The translations under genes and the position numbers were made by a program. This document shows positions 1 to 6,480 of a stretch of DNA of 6,950 bases, piece after piece. How positions within the stretch are numbered: the first letter of the stretch is position 1; each line of letters starts with the position of its first letter. The stretch lies in assembly GCA_030615235.1 (NCBI GenBank), contig JAUWZR010000136.1:1-6950 (forward strand), in the 5' to 3' direction. This stretch comes from Promethearchaeota archaeon (GTDB taxonomy: Archaea > Asgardarchaeota > Lokiarchaeia > Sigyniarchaeales > SOKP01). The notes beneath the pieces are model-generated. The model was not told the origin of the DNA and ran no database searches. It saw nothing but the letters and a program-made list of their open reading frames with translations.

Positions 1-2285
1 AGAAAAAGGGCGCCATCCTTATCCAAAGGATCGTTATTATTACCACATTTAGGACTCATTATGCATGCCGGACATCCATTTTCAGTTTTACAGCTACAGG
101 TTTCAATTAATTTCAAAGCTAAACGGAGTAAATCTATTAAATGATGATACAATTCTTCAGAGATGCCTATACCTCCCCTATATGCGTCGTAAACATAAAT
201 AACAGGTTGCTGCTTAACTGGGTCAAAATCTATAGAGACTCCACCTAAATCCCATCTTGATATTTGAGCTAATGCGGGAGCCATTGCGATCATAGCGTGT
301 TCAACAGCGTGAATAGTGCCCCCTAGATTGAATCCATTCAATTCTAGCTCTTTTTGGTATTCAAACGGAATTCCAAACCAAACAGCTTGAGTTTCAAACT
401 CGATAATAGGAATGTTATCTAATGGATGACGAGATAAAGTTTCTTGAGAAAATGTATCTATGACTTTATAAGAATAGTACTCGTGCTCAACTTTTACTTT
501 TCCAAAGAATTTCTCAATTAGATTCTTTTGACCCGTATTATCTTGTAATTGTATTTCAAGCGGATATATATCCGTATGTTTAAGTGATTGGGTATAAAAT
601 TCAACATCAGATCTTAATAAGTAAACTACACTTTCATCTAAATCTAAATCTTGCACCACATAAGTTTCAGCTTCATAAAGATAAACTGCTCCAGGATGTA
701 AATCTCGAAAAACATAGCTTTCGTCCTCCACTGTTAGGAGTTCTTCGGTATTATTTACTTTAAGAATTACTTTATAAATCTTAGAAGAAAGCGCGTTTAA
801 TCCATACTTCTCGTTTGGAAAAAATCCTCCTTTCCAATAATACATTTCATTTCTTATCATTAGTAAAGAATCAGAGATTAATTCTTCAATACAATCGTCA
901 AATAGCTTTTTCTCCTCTATACCGAACTTTTTGTATTCATTTTTACTTATTGGAATCTCCTTAGCTGCGCAACACATATGATTTTTTAAAATATATTTGT
1001 TTTTTAATGTTATTAGAATTTCTTCTTGAATATTTCCGAAGAGTTTTTCATGATTATGAACATAAAATAGATCTAATGGGTTTTGCATTGGGATGAATGT
1101 CGAAATTGATAAATCTGAACCTCTTCCTGAACGACCAATTTGCTGTTTAAAGCTAGCAATAGTTCCAGGAAAGCCAGAACTAATAGTAGCATCTAAGGAA
1201 CCTATATCAATTCCTAGTTCTAGAGCGTTTGTGGAGCTAATTCCTAAAATTTCTTTTCTTTTAAATTTTTCTTCTATTTCTCTCCTTTTATTCTTACTAA
1301 TACCAGCTCTATAGCTATAAATTTTGTTTTTTAATGTTGGTAAAGCTTTTCTTGTCCAGATAGCCTGAAGTTCAGCCATTTTTCTCGAAAGGGTAAAGGT
1401 TAAAGTTTGGATTCCTTTTTTATATTTCAGGTGTGAAATAAACAAGTTTTTTGTTTCTTGATGAGCGGATCTATATTTACTCGAAACTTTATCGTATGGT
1501 AAATCCCATAAAATTACCTTTTTAGCTCCAGAGGGAGAATCATCTTTATCTATAACCACAAAATCTTCGCCAATAAGTTTTTCACAGAATCGTTTCGCAT
1601 TACTTATTGTAGCACTTGATAAAATCCAAATTGGTTTAACATCAAATAGATCAAGGATTCTTTTCAATCGCCTTAATAACAAAGCAAAATTGGAGCCGAA
1701 AATTCCCCGATAGATGTGAATTTCATCCAATACAATGTATTTTAAGTTACTACATACCCTACGCCATTTTTGTTTTAACCAAGGTAAATAGAAATGCAAT
1801 CCGTATGGATTAGTTATTATTATATTTGCATTAGCTAAGATATATCTCTTTTCATTTGGGTTTGTATCGCCGTCGTAAACTCCAATCCTATTTTCTTTAA
1901 TATTCGTGTCAGATAAAATTTCTTTTAGTTGAAAGAATTGGTCTCGGGCTAAAGCTTTAGTCGGGAAAAGATATAGGGCAGTAGTTTTCTCGTCATTTAA
2001 TAGAGTATCCAATACTGGTAAATTGTAACACAAAGATTTTCCAGATGCCGTTGAAGTAACGATTACAGTGTTGTTTCCTTGCCTGATGGAATTCACTGCT
2101 TCAGCTTGATGTCTCCATAATCGAATACCATTATTATCTAACCATCTTTCTAGCCTTTTTCTTAAAGGTCTATCCAGATTTTCAAATCGAGGTTTTAATT
2201 CTGGTAAATGTTCGATGTGAGATATTTGGCCGCAATAATAATCTTGAGACTTGAGATAGTTAAGAAAATCTTCAAAATCCACCAT
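1..2285 (-). CDS. DEAD/DEAH-box superfamily 2 helicase, MrfA/Hrq1 family with DUF1998 (MZB) zinc module; C-terminus cut by window edge
   Basis: Predicted ATP-dependent 3'-5' DNA helicase. Characterised relatives act in DNA repair: MrfA in Bacillus mitomycin repair, Hrq1 in fungal cross-link repair. I translated 761 codons and the frame is open to the edge. Motifs seen: Q-like LWRHQAEA (66-73), Walker A TSTASGKS (77-84), FPTKALARDQ (motif Ia), Walker B DEIH (187-190), SSAT (223-226), motif V around NALELGID (353-360) and motif VI QQIGRSGRG (381-389). A CCAA segment follows the helicase core, as in MrfA. The C-terminal DUF1998 region ends with C730-x-C732-x5-C738-x2-C741 and then SPKCG (C747), the family's metal-binding signature. 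Family members usually end soon after this, so only a few tens of residues are probably missing. The start is the only ATG after an in-frame stop at 2310-2312. It has no SD, in line with a short or absent leader. The family is certain; the repair role in this organism is inferred. Confidence 0.95.
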   Translation of the reverse strand, partial: MVDFEDFLNYLKSQDYYCGQISHIEHLPELKPRFENLDRPLRKRLERWLDNNGIRLWRHQAEAVNSIRQGNNTVIVTSTASGKSLCYNLPVLDTLLNDEKTTALYLFPTKALARDQFFQLKEILSDTNIKENRIGVYDGDTNPNEKRYILANANIIITNPYGLHFYLPWLKQKWRRVCSNLKYIVLDEIHIYRGIFGSNFALLLRRLKRILDLFDVKPIWILSSATISNAKRFCEKLIGEDFVVIDKDDSPSGAKKVILWDLPYDKVSSKYRSAHQETKNLFISHLKYKKGIQTLTFTLSRKMAELQAIWTRKALPTLKNKIYSYRAGISKNKRREIEEKFKRKEILGISSTNALELGIDIGSLDATISSGFPGTIASFKQQIGRSGRGSDLSISTFIPMQNPLDLFYVHNHEKLFGNIQEEILITLKNKYILKNHMCCAAKEIPISKNEYKKFGIEEKKLFDDCIEELISDSLLMIRNEMYYWKGGFFPNEKYGLNALSSKIYKVILKVNNTEELLTVEDESYVFRDLHPGAVYLYEAETYVVQDLDLDESVVYLLRSDVEFYTQSLKHTDIYPLEIQLQDNTGQKNLIEKFFGKVKVEHEYYSYKVIDTFSQETLSRHPLDNIPIIEFETQAVWFGIPFEYQKELELNGFNLGGTIHAVEHAMIAMAPALAQISRWDLGGVSIDFDPVKQQPVIYVYDAYRGGIGISEELYHHLIDLLRLALKLIETCSCKTENGCPACIMSPKCGNNNDPLDKDGALF

Positions 2286-2310
2286 AAATAGCTCAAGAGA
2301 ATTAATGAAC

Positions 2311-2325
2311 TATATTAATTAAAAA
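2311..2325 (-). promoter_or_regulatory. Candidate TATA box for the helicase gene
   Basis: On the minus strand this reads TTTTTAATTAATATA, preceded by GAAA as a possible BRE. The best 8-mer, TTTTTAAT (2318-2325), is about 35 nt before the helicase ATG, which predicts a leader of roughly 10 nt. The region is A+T-rich, so chance matches are likely. Confidence 0.35.
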
Positions 2326-2450
2326 TTTCAAAAGAGGTACGATTTTTTAATTTACCTATTGCTTGAATTTAAGAGAAAGCAGTTAAAACACGACCTTAAT
2401 TACCTACTAAAGTATAAAAATAAGTAACCCTTATTGAGATTAAATTAAAT

Positions 2451-2458
2451 CTATAAAA
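2451..2458 (+). promoter_or_regulatory. Candidate TATA box for the membrane-protein gene pair
   Basis: CTATAAAA is centred about 26 nt before the ATG at 2481, so transcription would begin at or next to the start codon. This fits a leaderless mRNA, and no SD lies in the T-rich stretch before the ATG. A second TATA-like site, AGTATAAAAATAAG (2411-2424), could serve a longer transcript. Confidence 0.45.
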
Positions 2459-2480
2459 TTGAAGTTTTTTTCTGAATAAA

Positions 2481-3488
2481 ATGTCAGATTCAGATTGGAA
2501 AAAAGTAAATTTTCAAGATTTCATTGATGAATTTAGCAAGAAAATAATTATTGATAGCTCACCAACTTTACTGTACTCAAAGAAGGACAAAGAACATGAA
2601 GCGTTGAATTCTTTAATAGCTTTTTTCTTTCTTTCAGGGAGTTTGTTCATTTTTGTATCATTATCTGTAATCTTTAGAGTAGCAGAAGTATTCCTGGTTC
2701 TTTTTATTGTAGTAATTAGTATTATTGCTATAGTGGATATTGTATTAATTTTTATTTACCTACGTTCTCACGTTTTAATCAAGCCTTTAGAAAATTGGGT
2801 AGAAGTTTACAAAGGAGAGCCTCATGAAACTAATGTTTTTTATTGTTTTACTTATTATCCCGTTTTTTCTGGAAAATGTCATCCAAACAAAGCAAAAAAT
2901 GTGCTATATAAATTACTGCAAGAAGAACTCTTTAAAAGTAAAATAGATATTGCTCAAATCGAGGTCTACCTGAGTTTAAGTGCAACAAATACTGAGGATT
3001 TTCATGTAATGGGGTATTATTTTCAATACGCAGAAGGAATTCCTTTTAAAAGTAAGAAAATCAATAGAAATTCTTGGAGATTCTTCCCATTCGAAAAAAC
3101 GTTTAACAATAATTTTGTCGCAACTGCAAATTGGGACCATCAATTTGAATGGAAAGACGATTTGGAGTTAGATTATGACAAACTTCACACGTATGCACCT
3201 TGGATTATTCAAAAGTGGGATGAATTTAGCATAAAGCCGCTAACGAAAGCTTTTAAAAACGAAATTAGATGGGAGTTAAGAGGAATAGAATCCAGACCAA
3301 AATTAAAGCCTTGGCAATCCAACTTCGAATCTACTTCCTACGATAATTTTAAGGCTTATAAAGACCTTCAATTGATGAATGATGCTATAGAAAAAATTAT
3401 AGGTAAAGATATAAAAATTGAAAAATTAAAAGATATAAAAAAGTACGTCTTAGAATTTAAAGCTTATTTAAGAGATTTAAATTCATAA
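2481..3488 (+). CDS. Hypothetical membrane protein with N-terminal two-helix hairpin and large aromatic-rich cytosolic domain (335 aa)
   Basis: I do not recognise this family. Visible layout: a polar 44-residue N-terminus; two hydrophobic helices at about 45-65 and 70-94, joined by only a few residues (RVAE); then about 240 soluble residues. Charges next to the helices (KKDKEHE before, LRSH after) suggest both ends are in the cytosol. The soluble part is rich in aromatics, with tryptophans at 106, 199, 218, 224, 241, 246, 264 and 278, and includes FYCFTYYPVFSGKCHP with C122 and C133. It looks folded and has no low-complexity sequence. The C-terminus (about 300-335) is lysine-rich and probably helical. 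I see no nucleotide-binding, protease or nuclease motif. The 3519 gene starts 30 bp downstream on the same strand, so the two are probably co-transcribed. The ATG has no SD and is probably leaderless. The coding call is strong; the function is unknown. Confidence 0.85.
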   Translation: MSDSDWKKVNFQDFIDEFSKKIIIDSSPTLLYSKKDKEHEALNSLIAFFFLSGSLFIFVSLSVIFRVAEVFLVLFIVVISIIAIVDIVLIFIYLRSHVLIKPLENWVEVYKGEPHETNVFYCFTYYPVFSGKCHPNKAKNVLYKLLQEELFKSKIDIAQIEVYLSLSATNTEDFHVMGYYFQYAEGIPFKSKKINRNSWRFFPFEKTFNNNFVATANWDHQFEWKDDLELDYDKLHTYAPWIIQKWDEFSIKPLTKAFKNEIRWELRGIESRPKLKPWQSNFESTSYDNFKAYKDLQLMNDAIEKIIGKDIKIEKLKDIKKYVLEFKAYLRDLNS

Positions 3489-3518
3489 ATAAATAATAAA
3501 AATATTGTAGGGTTAAAT

Positions 3519-5000
3519 ATGGAAACTTTACAAGCAATTAAAGAACTTAAAATTGAAACAAATAAAATATTCTATGACAAGAAAACTCAAATTCTTTCAG
3601 TATATATTCTTGATTTTATCTTTATTGGAAATTATAAAAAGAATGCTAAGATAAGTAAGATTTTAGATGATATCTACAATTCACTTGGAGATACTCAATT
3701 AAATCGAACGAATATTTCATTTGTAGACTTCGTCACCCTCACACCTATCCTTGAGAAGACCAAACTTAAAAACCTCAATCTAATTTCTAAAAAAGAGAAA
3801 GAAGTTAAAAAAGAAAAGGCTAAAGGAAAAGAAGATAAGATCATCTCAGAGGAATTGACAACACTTTCTGAAAAGCTGAAAGATGAAGATCTAGGCAAAA
3901 AATCAGGAAAAATGTATGAGATACAAGAGAAAAAAGAACGTAAATTGGATGCTCCTAAAGCTAAAAAAAGAGCAAGAAGACAAGAATCTAAAAAGATGAA
4001 ATATGCTGCGGATGAAGAGACTATTGAAGAAGAGGAAATTGGTGAAGACATGTTTATGGAGGATGCTCGCAGTTTCGATGATGCTCCAAGTGAATCGCTT
4101 AGTTCAACTCCTGCACCGGCTTCGCTACCAGCTAGAGCTCCAAGCGGACCACCTCCAAAAACAGCTAGAGATTCGGGTGGAGCGCCTTCAAAAGCAGCAA
4201 TAGATTTCCTAGGTGGGTTTGGAGAAGCCCCTGAATCAGAAGAAGAAAAAGAAAAAGGACCATCACAAGTAGCAGAACCTATTCTGGAAGAACCTCAACA
4301 AACAACCTACGATATAAATATGGGACTTCAATATTATTCTGTCATGATGGAGCAATCAAGTTATCTGTTTTATGTTTATTTTTCCCATAAAGAGCTCAAA
4401 ATCGTTGATGAAGAAGGTAAAACAGTTTTTGAAACTTCCTTTAGAATAGTTACTACAAAAAAAGAACCTCCTATAGTAAACTTAAAAGTGGAAGGAGCAG
4501 GCTTTTCTGTACATCCTTTATTTGGAAAAGTAGAGATAAGTAAGGATGCGGTAAATCCCCCAGTTATGATATTCTCGGTATTACCCATTAAAAAGAAGAA
4601 CAGAACTAAAAAAGAAAAGAAAATGGGAGAAAGGAGACATTTACACGTCTATATCGAATTTGAAGACAATATTATAAACCACAGCGTTTTATCTATCATA
4701 GTCCAACCTAAACATTTTCGCCTAGATATCGGACCGCTCCATCTAAATATCAGCAAAAAAACTGCAGTTGTAATCTCATTCCTATCAATCTTCGTTGCGG
4801 TTGCATCGTTAATATTTACTATTATTTCTTTCGATCCTCAATCAACTTTAGTCGATAACATGGGAAATTTTGTTCCGGGATTGGGATCTCTCATATTCGT
4901 AACTATCTTTCTTGTCACATTATTTAAAGAAGGCATTTATCCCCTCAAAGAGAAGATTAGTTATTTCTTAAATTTTGACAATGCAGGGCTAATTAAATAG
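3519..5000 (+). CDS. Hypothetical membrane-anchored protein: small N-terminal domain, charged/proline-rich linker, beta-rich domain, C-terminal two-helix hairpin (493 aa)
   Basis: I do not recognise this family. Regions in order: a compact N-terminal domain (1-88); a Lys/Glu-rich, probably coiled or disordered stretch (91-155) with a basic cluster AKKRARRQESKK (148-159); an acidic block (165-182); a Ser/Pro/Ala/Gly linker (188-250); a beta-rich domain (about 263-410) that starts near YDINMGLQYYSVMMEQ and holds a basic KKKNRTKKEKK loop (358-368); then two membrane helices at about 414-437 and 452-469 with a short outer loop. ISKK before the hairpin and KEGIYPLKEK after it place both termini in the cytosol. 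The protein is therefore a tail-anchored hairpin protein displaying a beta domain on a flexible, charge-segregated arm. There is no signal peptide or catalytic motif. A weak SD (AGGG, 3509-3512) sits 6 nt before the ATG, consistent with translation from the mRNA begun at the 2481 gene. The two small reverse-strand ORFs inside it are shadows. Confidence 0.88.
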   Translation: METLQAIKELKIETNKIFYDKKTQILSVYILDFIFIGNYKKNAKISKILDDIYNSLGDTQLNRTNISFVDFVTLTPILEKTKLKNLNLISKKEKEVKKEKAKGKEDKIISEELTTLSEKLKDEDLGKKSGKMYEIQEKKERKLDAPKAKKRARRQESKKMKYAADEETIEEEEIGEDMFMEDARSFDDAPSESLSSTPAPASLPARAPSGPPPKTARDSGGAPSKAAIDFLGGFGEAPESEEEKEKGPSQVAEPILEEPQQTTYDINMGLQYYSVMMEQSSYLFYVYFSHKELKIVDEEGKTVFETSFRIVTTKKEPPIVNLKVEGAGFSVHPLFGKVEISKDAVNPPVMIFSVLPIKKKNRTKKEKKMGERRHLHVYIEFEDNIINHSVLSIIVQPKHFRLDIGPLHLNISKKTAVVISFLSIFVAVASLIFTIISFDPQSTLVDNMGNFVPGLGSLIFVTIFLVTLFKEGIYPLKEKISYFLNFDNAGLIK

Positions 5001-5021
5001 AAGAACTATCTCTAATATTTT

Positions 5022-5918
5022 TCATATTTTTTTTTTTATGTAATCCCAGAATTTCTCCTTTTGTTCGCTCAATTCTTTATTTTTTGATTTGATGAATAAT
5101 AAATCTCTTTTTACAATCTGAGGAAAACCCTTAACTTCTAGACTTTTAATTAAACCTGCCTTTTCAGCATTAATTGCTATCATTTCGCTCATTATACTAA
5201 TATATTTCGATTCGCTAACTGCTGAAATAATAGAATCGTTGTCATTCATCTCGAGTTTAATCTTTAGCTTTTTATAATCTGGAAATTGGCGTTCAAACGT
5301 ATCCCTCATCCCTGAGCCTTTTTCTCGCCAAATAAAAGGGAATTTAACGAGATCTGTGAAATTAACTAAACCTTTTGTATTTTCAAGTAATTTATGATTA
5401 GGAGAACAGATAAATTTAAGCTGATCTTCTCCAATTTTAATGAAGTCAAAATTATCCTTATTGTAATTTATAAAACTTCCTATTCCAGCAAAATCTGCCA
5501 AGTTTTTAACTATACTTTCTATTGATTTTAAAGAATTATTAATTTTAATTTTAAAATTCACATTGGGATTTTTATCTCGGAACTCTGTAATATATCTTGG
5601 TAAAATATGAGACCCTGGTGTTGTGGATGCCGAAATTACGATTTCTTCAAATTTTGCGTTTCCATACTCTTCTAAATCCATAACGCACGAATCAAATGAA
5701 TCAATAATTTTTTGTGAATAATCTAATACGATTTTTCCAGCTTCTGTTATTTCGAACTTTTTTGTGCTCCTGTTAATCAAGGTTACCCCAAAATCTTTCT
5801 CTAGTTGAGAAAGTTGGTGAGATATAGTACTCTGGGAAATTGGAAGGTCGCGTGCCAATTCTGAAAAGCTTTTGTAGTTCGCCAATTTTATAAAATTTCT
5901 TAGATATTCGATTTTCAT
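5022..5918 (-). CDS. LysR-type transcriptional regulator (298 aa)
   Basis: Full-length LysR-family DNA-binding regulator; the family is usually about 290-310 aa. The N-terminal winged helix-turn-helix (about 1-65) is typical: YLRNFIKLANYKSFSELAR, then PISQSTISHQLSQLEKDFG (recognition helix), then LINRSTKKFEITEAG (wing). A linker helix (about 63-88) leads to the periplasmic-binding-protein-like effector domain (about 90-298). That domain opens with IVISASTTPGSHILPRYI, a pattern seen in LysR regulators of the CysL and selenium-metabolism type. The ligand is not predictable, though a sulfur- or selenium-related compound is plausible from the neighbours. The gene is divergent from dsrE-tusA with 184 bp between them, the classic arrangement for a LysR regulator and its target, and self-repression is common in the family. 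The ATG is preceded by AGGA with 2 nt between, a weak SD. LysR proteins are less frequent in archaea than in bacteria, so the gene may have a bacterial origin. Confidence 0.95.
   Translation of the reverse strand: MKIEYLRNFIKLANYKSFSELARDLPISQSTISHQLSQLEKDFGVTLINRSTKKFEITEAGKIVLDYSQKIIDSFDSCVMDLEEYGNAKFEEIVISASTTPGSHILPRYITEFRDKNPNVNFKIKINNSLKSIESIVKNLADFAGIGSFINYNKDNFDFIKIGEDQLKFICSPNHKLLENTKGLVNFTDLVKFPFIWREKGSGMRDTFERQFPDYKKLKIKLEMNDNDSIISAVSESKYISIMSEMIAINAEKAGLIKSLEVKGFPQIVKRDLLFIKSKNKELSEQKEKFWDYIKKKI
5027..5037 (+). terminator. T11 tract, candidate terminator for the membrane-protein gene pair
   Basis: Eleven consecutive T residues follow the 3519 gene's stop by 26 nt, with ATTTTTCATA just upstream. 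Archaeal RNA polymerase stops at such tracts without a hairpin. The tract lies inside the convergent LysR gene, where its complement encodes the last lysine codons (YIKKKI). Confidence 0.55.
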
Positions 5919-5940
5919 CGTCCTATCGTCTTTTCTTTAC

Positions 5941-5955
5941 TGATAAGTTAAAAAT
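5941..5955 (-). promoter_or_regulatory. Candidate TATA box for the LysR gene
   Basis: The minus strand reads CATTTTTAACTTATC, a TATA-like element centred about 30 nt before the LysR ATG. It predicts a very short leader. The evidence is composition and spacing only. Confidence 0.35.
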
Positions 5956-5998
5956 GATTCTCTTGTTCAAATAAGTAACACCTTTACAATATTAAATA

Positions 5999-6039
5999 AT
6001 TTATCGAAATAATAAATAAATTAATACGAAAAAATTAAT
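5999..6039. promoter_or_regulatory. Candidate LysR operator: two symmetrical elements two helical turns apart
   Basis: The first element is ATTTAT-N7-ATAAAT (5999-6017), which contains TTAT-N7-ATAA, a match to the LysR T-N11-A box. The second is ATTAAT-N8-ATTAAT (6020-6039). Both have CGAAA in the spacer, 22 bp apart, so they would lie on the same DNA face. They sit midway between the divergent LysR and DsrE genes, upstream of both TATA boxes. In such A+T-rich DNA short palindromes arise easily, so this is a proposal only. Confidence 0.3.
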
Positions 6040-6073
6040 AAATACTTTTTAATTTCTATTATATAACCTATCG

Positions 6074-6081
6074 TTTTAAAT
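6074..6081 (+). promoter_or_regulatory. Candidate TATA box for the dsrE-tusA operon
   Basis: TTTTAAAT is centred about 25 nt before the DsrE ATG, predicting a leaderless or nearly leaderless transcript. The sequence before the ATG (GACCCAAC) has no SD, which agrees. An alternative element, TATTATATAA (about 6057-6066), would give a leader of about 15 nt. Confidence 0.45.
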
Positions 6082-6102
6082 TAGTTAAAAATTTGACCCA
6101 AC

Positions 6103-6462
6103 ATGACCGATAAGATAAAAACTTTTACAATCGTAATTGGTAATGGTGCCTATACTTCCGAAAGACCCTATACAATGCTAAGGTTCGCATATACATCGTT
6201 ATTAGAAGGACATAAAATAAACATCTTTTTAGTCGAAGATGGAGTGTTTGTAGGAAAAAAAAATCAGAATCCCTCTTCTTATGACAACATTGAAAAGTGG
6301 GTTAAGGATGTAATAAAAGAAGGTGGAATTGTTAAAGCCTGTGGCGTGTGTACTAAAGCGAGAGGCGTCGCAGCTGAGGAACTAATTCCGGGTATTGAAA
6401 TAACCACCATGAACGGCTTTGTTAACATGTGTGTAGAAGCCGATAATATATTATTCAGTTAA
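6103..6462 (+). CDS. DsrE/DsrF-like family protein (119 aa), predicted sulfur-relay component
   Basis: Small cytosolic alpha/beta protein of the DsrE/YchN fold, whose members pass persulfide sulfur between carrier proteins or sense it, often as trimers or hexamers. It starts with a beta strand (FTIVIGNGAYTSERP, 8-22), then a helix carrying YTMLRFAYTSLLEGH (23-37) and a second strand (KINIFLVEDGVFVG, 38-51). The key element is KACGVCTKARG (78-88), where C80 and C83 occupy the family's active-site loop. A third cysteine, C110, lies near the end in FVNMCVEAD. Its length is normal for a single-domain member. The start is the only good one, with a TATA box 25 nt upstream. The tusA homologue follows in the same reading frame after several stop codons, so the two are separate proteins on one mRNA. 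Partnership with TusA is inferred from the neighbourhood and known DsrE-TusA chemistry. The physiological substrate (sulfur, selenium or a sensing role) is open. Confidence 0.9.
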   Translation: MTDKIKTFTIVIGNGAYTSERPYTMLRFAYTSLLEGHKINIFLVEDGVFVGKKNQNPSSYDNIEKWVKDVIKEGGIVKACGVCTKARGVAAEELIPGIEITTMNGFVNMCVEADNILFS

Positions 6463-6472
6463 AAGTGAAACG

Positions 6473-6478
6473 GGTGAT
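6473..6478 (+). promoter_or_regulatory. Shine-Dalgarno GGTGAT that decides the TusA start
   Basis: GGTGAT is an exact match to part of the archaeal SD consensus GGAGGTGATCC. Aligned to that consensus, it leaves a 6-nt spacer to ATT at 6481 and 9 nt to ATT at 6484. The first ordinary alternative start, TTG at 6502, is 23 nt beyond it, too far to be served by it. Confidence 0.55.
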
Positions 6479-6480
6479 AA

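Noticed and set aside
1093..1314. 73-aa forward ORF within the helicase region
   Set aside because: It is antisense to helicase motifs V and VI, whose minus-strand reading is unmistakable; a shadow.
3695..4051. 118-aa reverse ORF rich in serine and phenylalanine
   Set aside because: Antisense of the Lys/Glu-rich part of the 493-aa gene; the low-complexity Ser/Phe composition is what the complement of AAA/GAA codons gives.
4003..4203. 66-aa forward ORF of Leu/Arg/Gln-rich composition
   Set aside because: Frame-shifted reading of the acidic and proline-rich linker of the 493-aa gene, with no start signal.
4376..4588. 70-aa reverse ORF
   Set aside because: Antisense of the beta-rich domain of the 493-aa protein, with no ribosome binding site or recognisable motif.
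5985..6060. A+T-rich stretch with near-repeats as an origin or tandem repeat array
   Set aside because: The repeats are short and irregular; the position between divergent genes is explained by promoters and operators.
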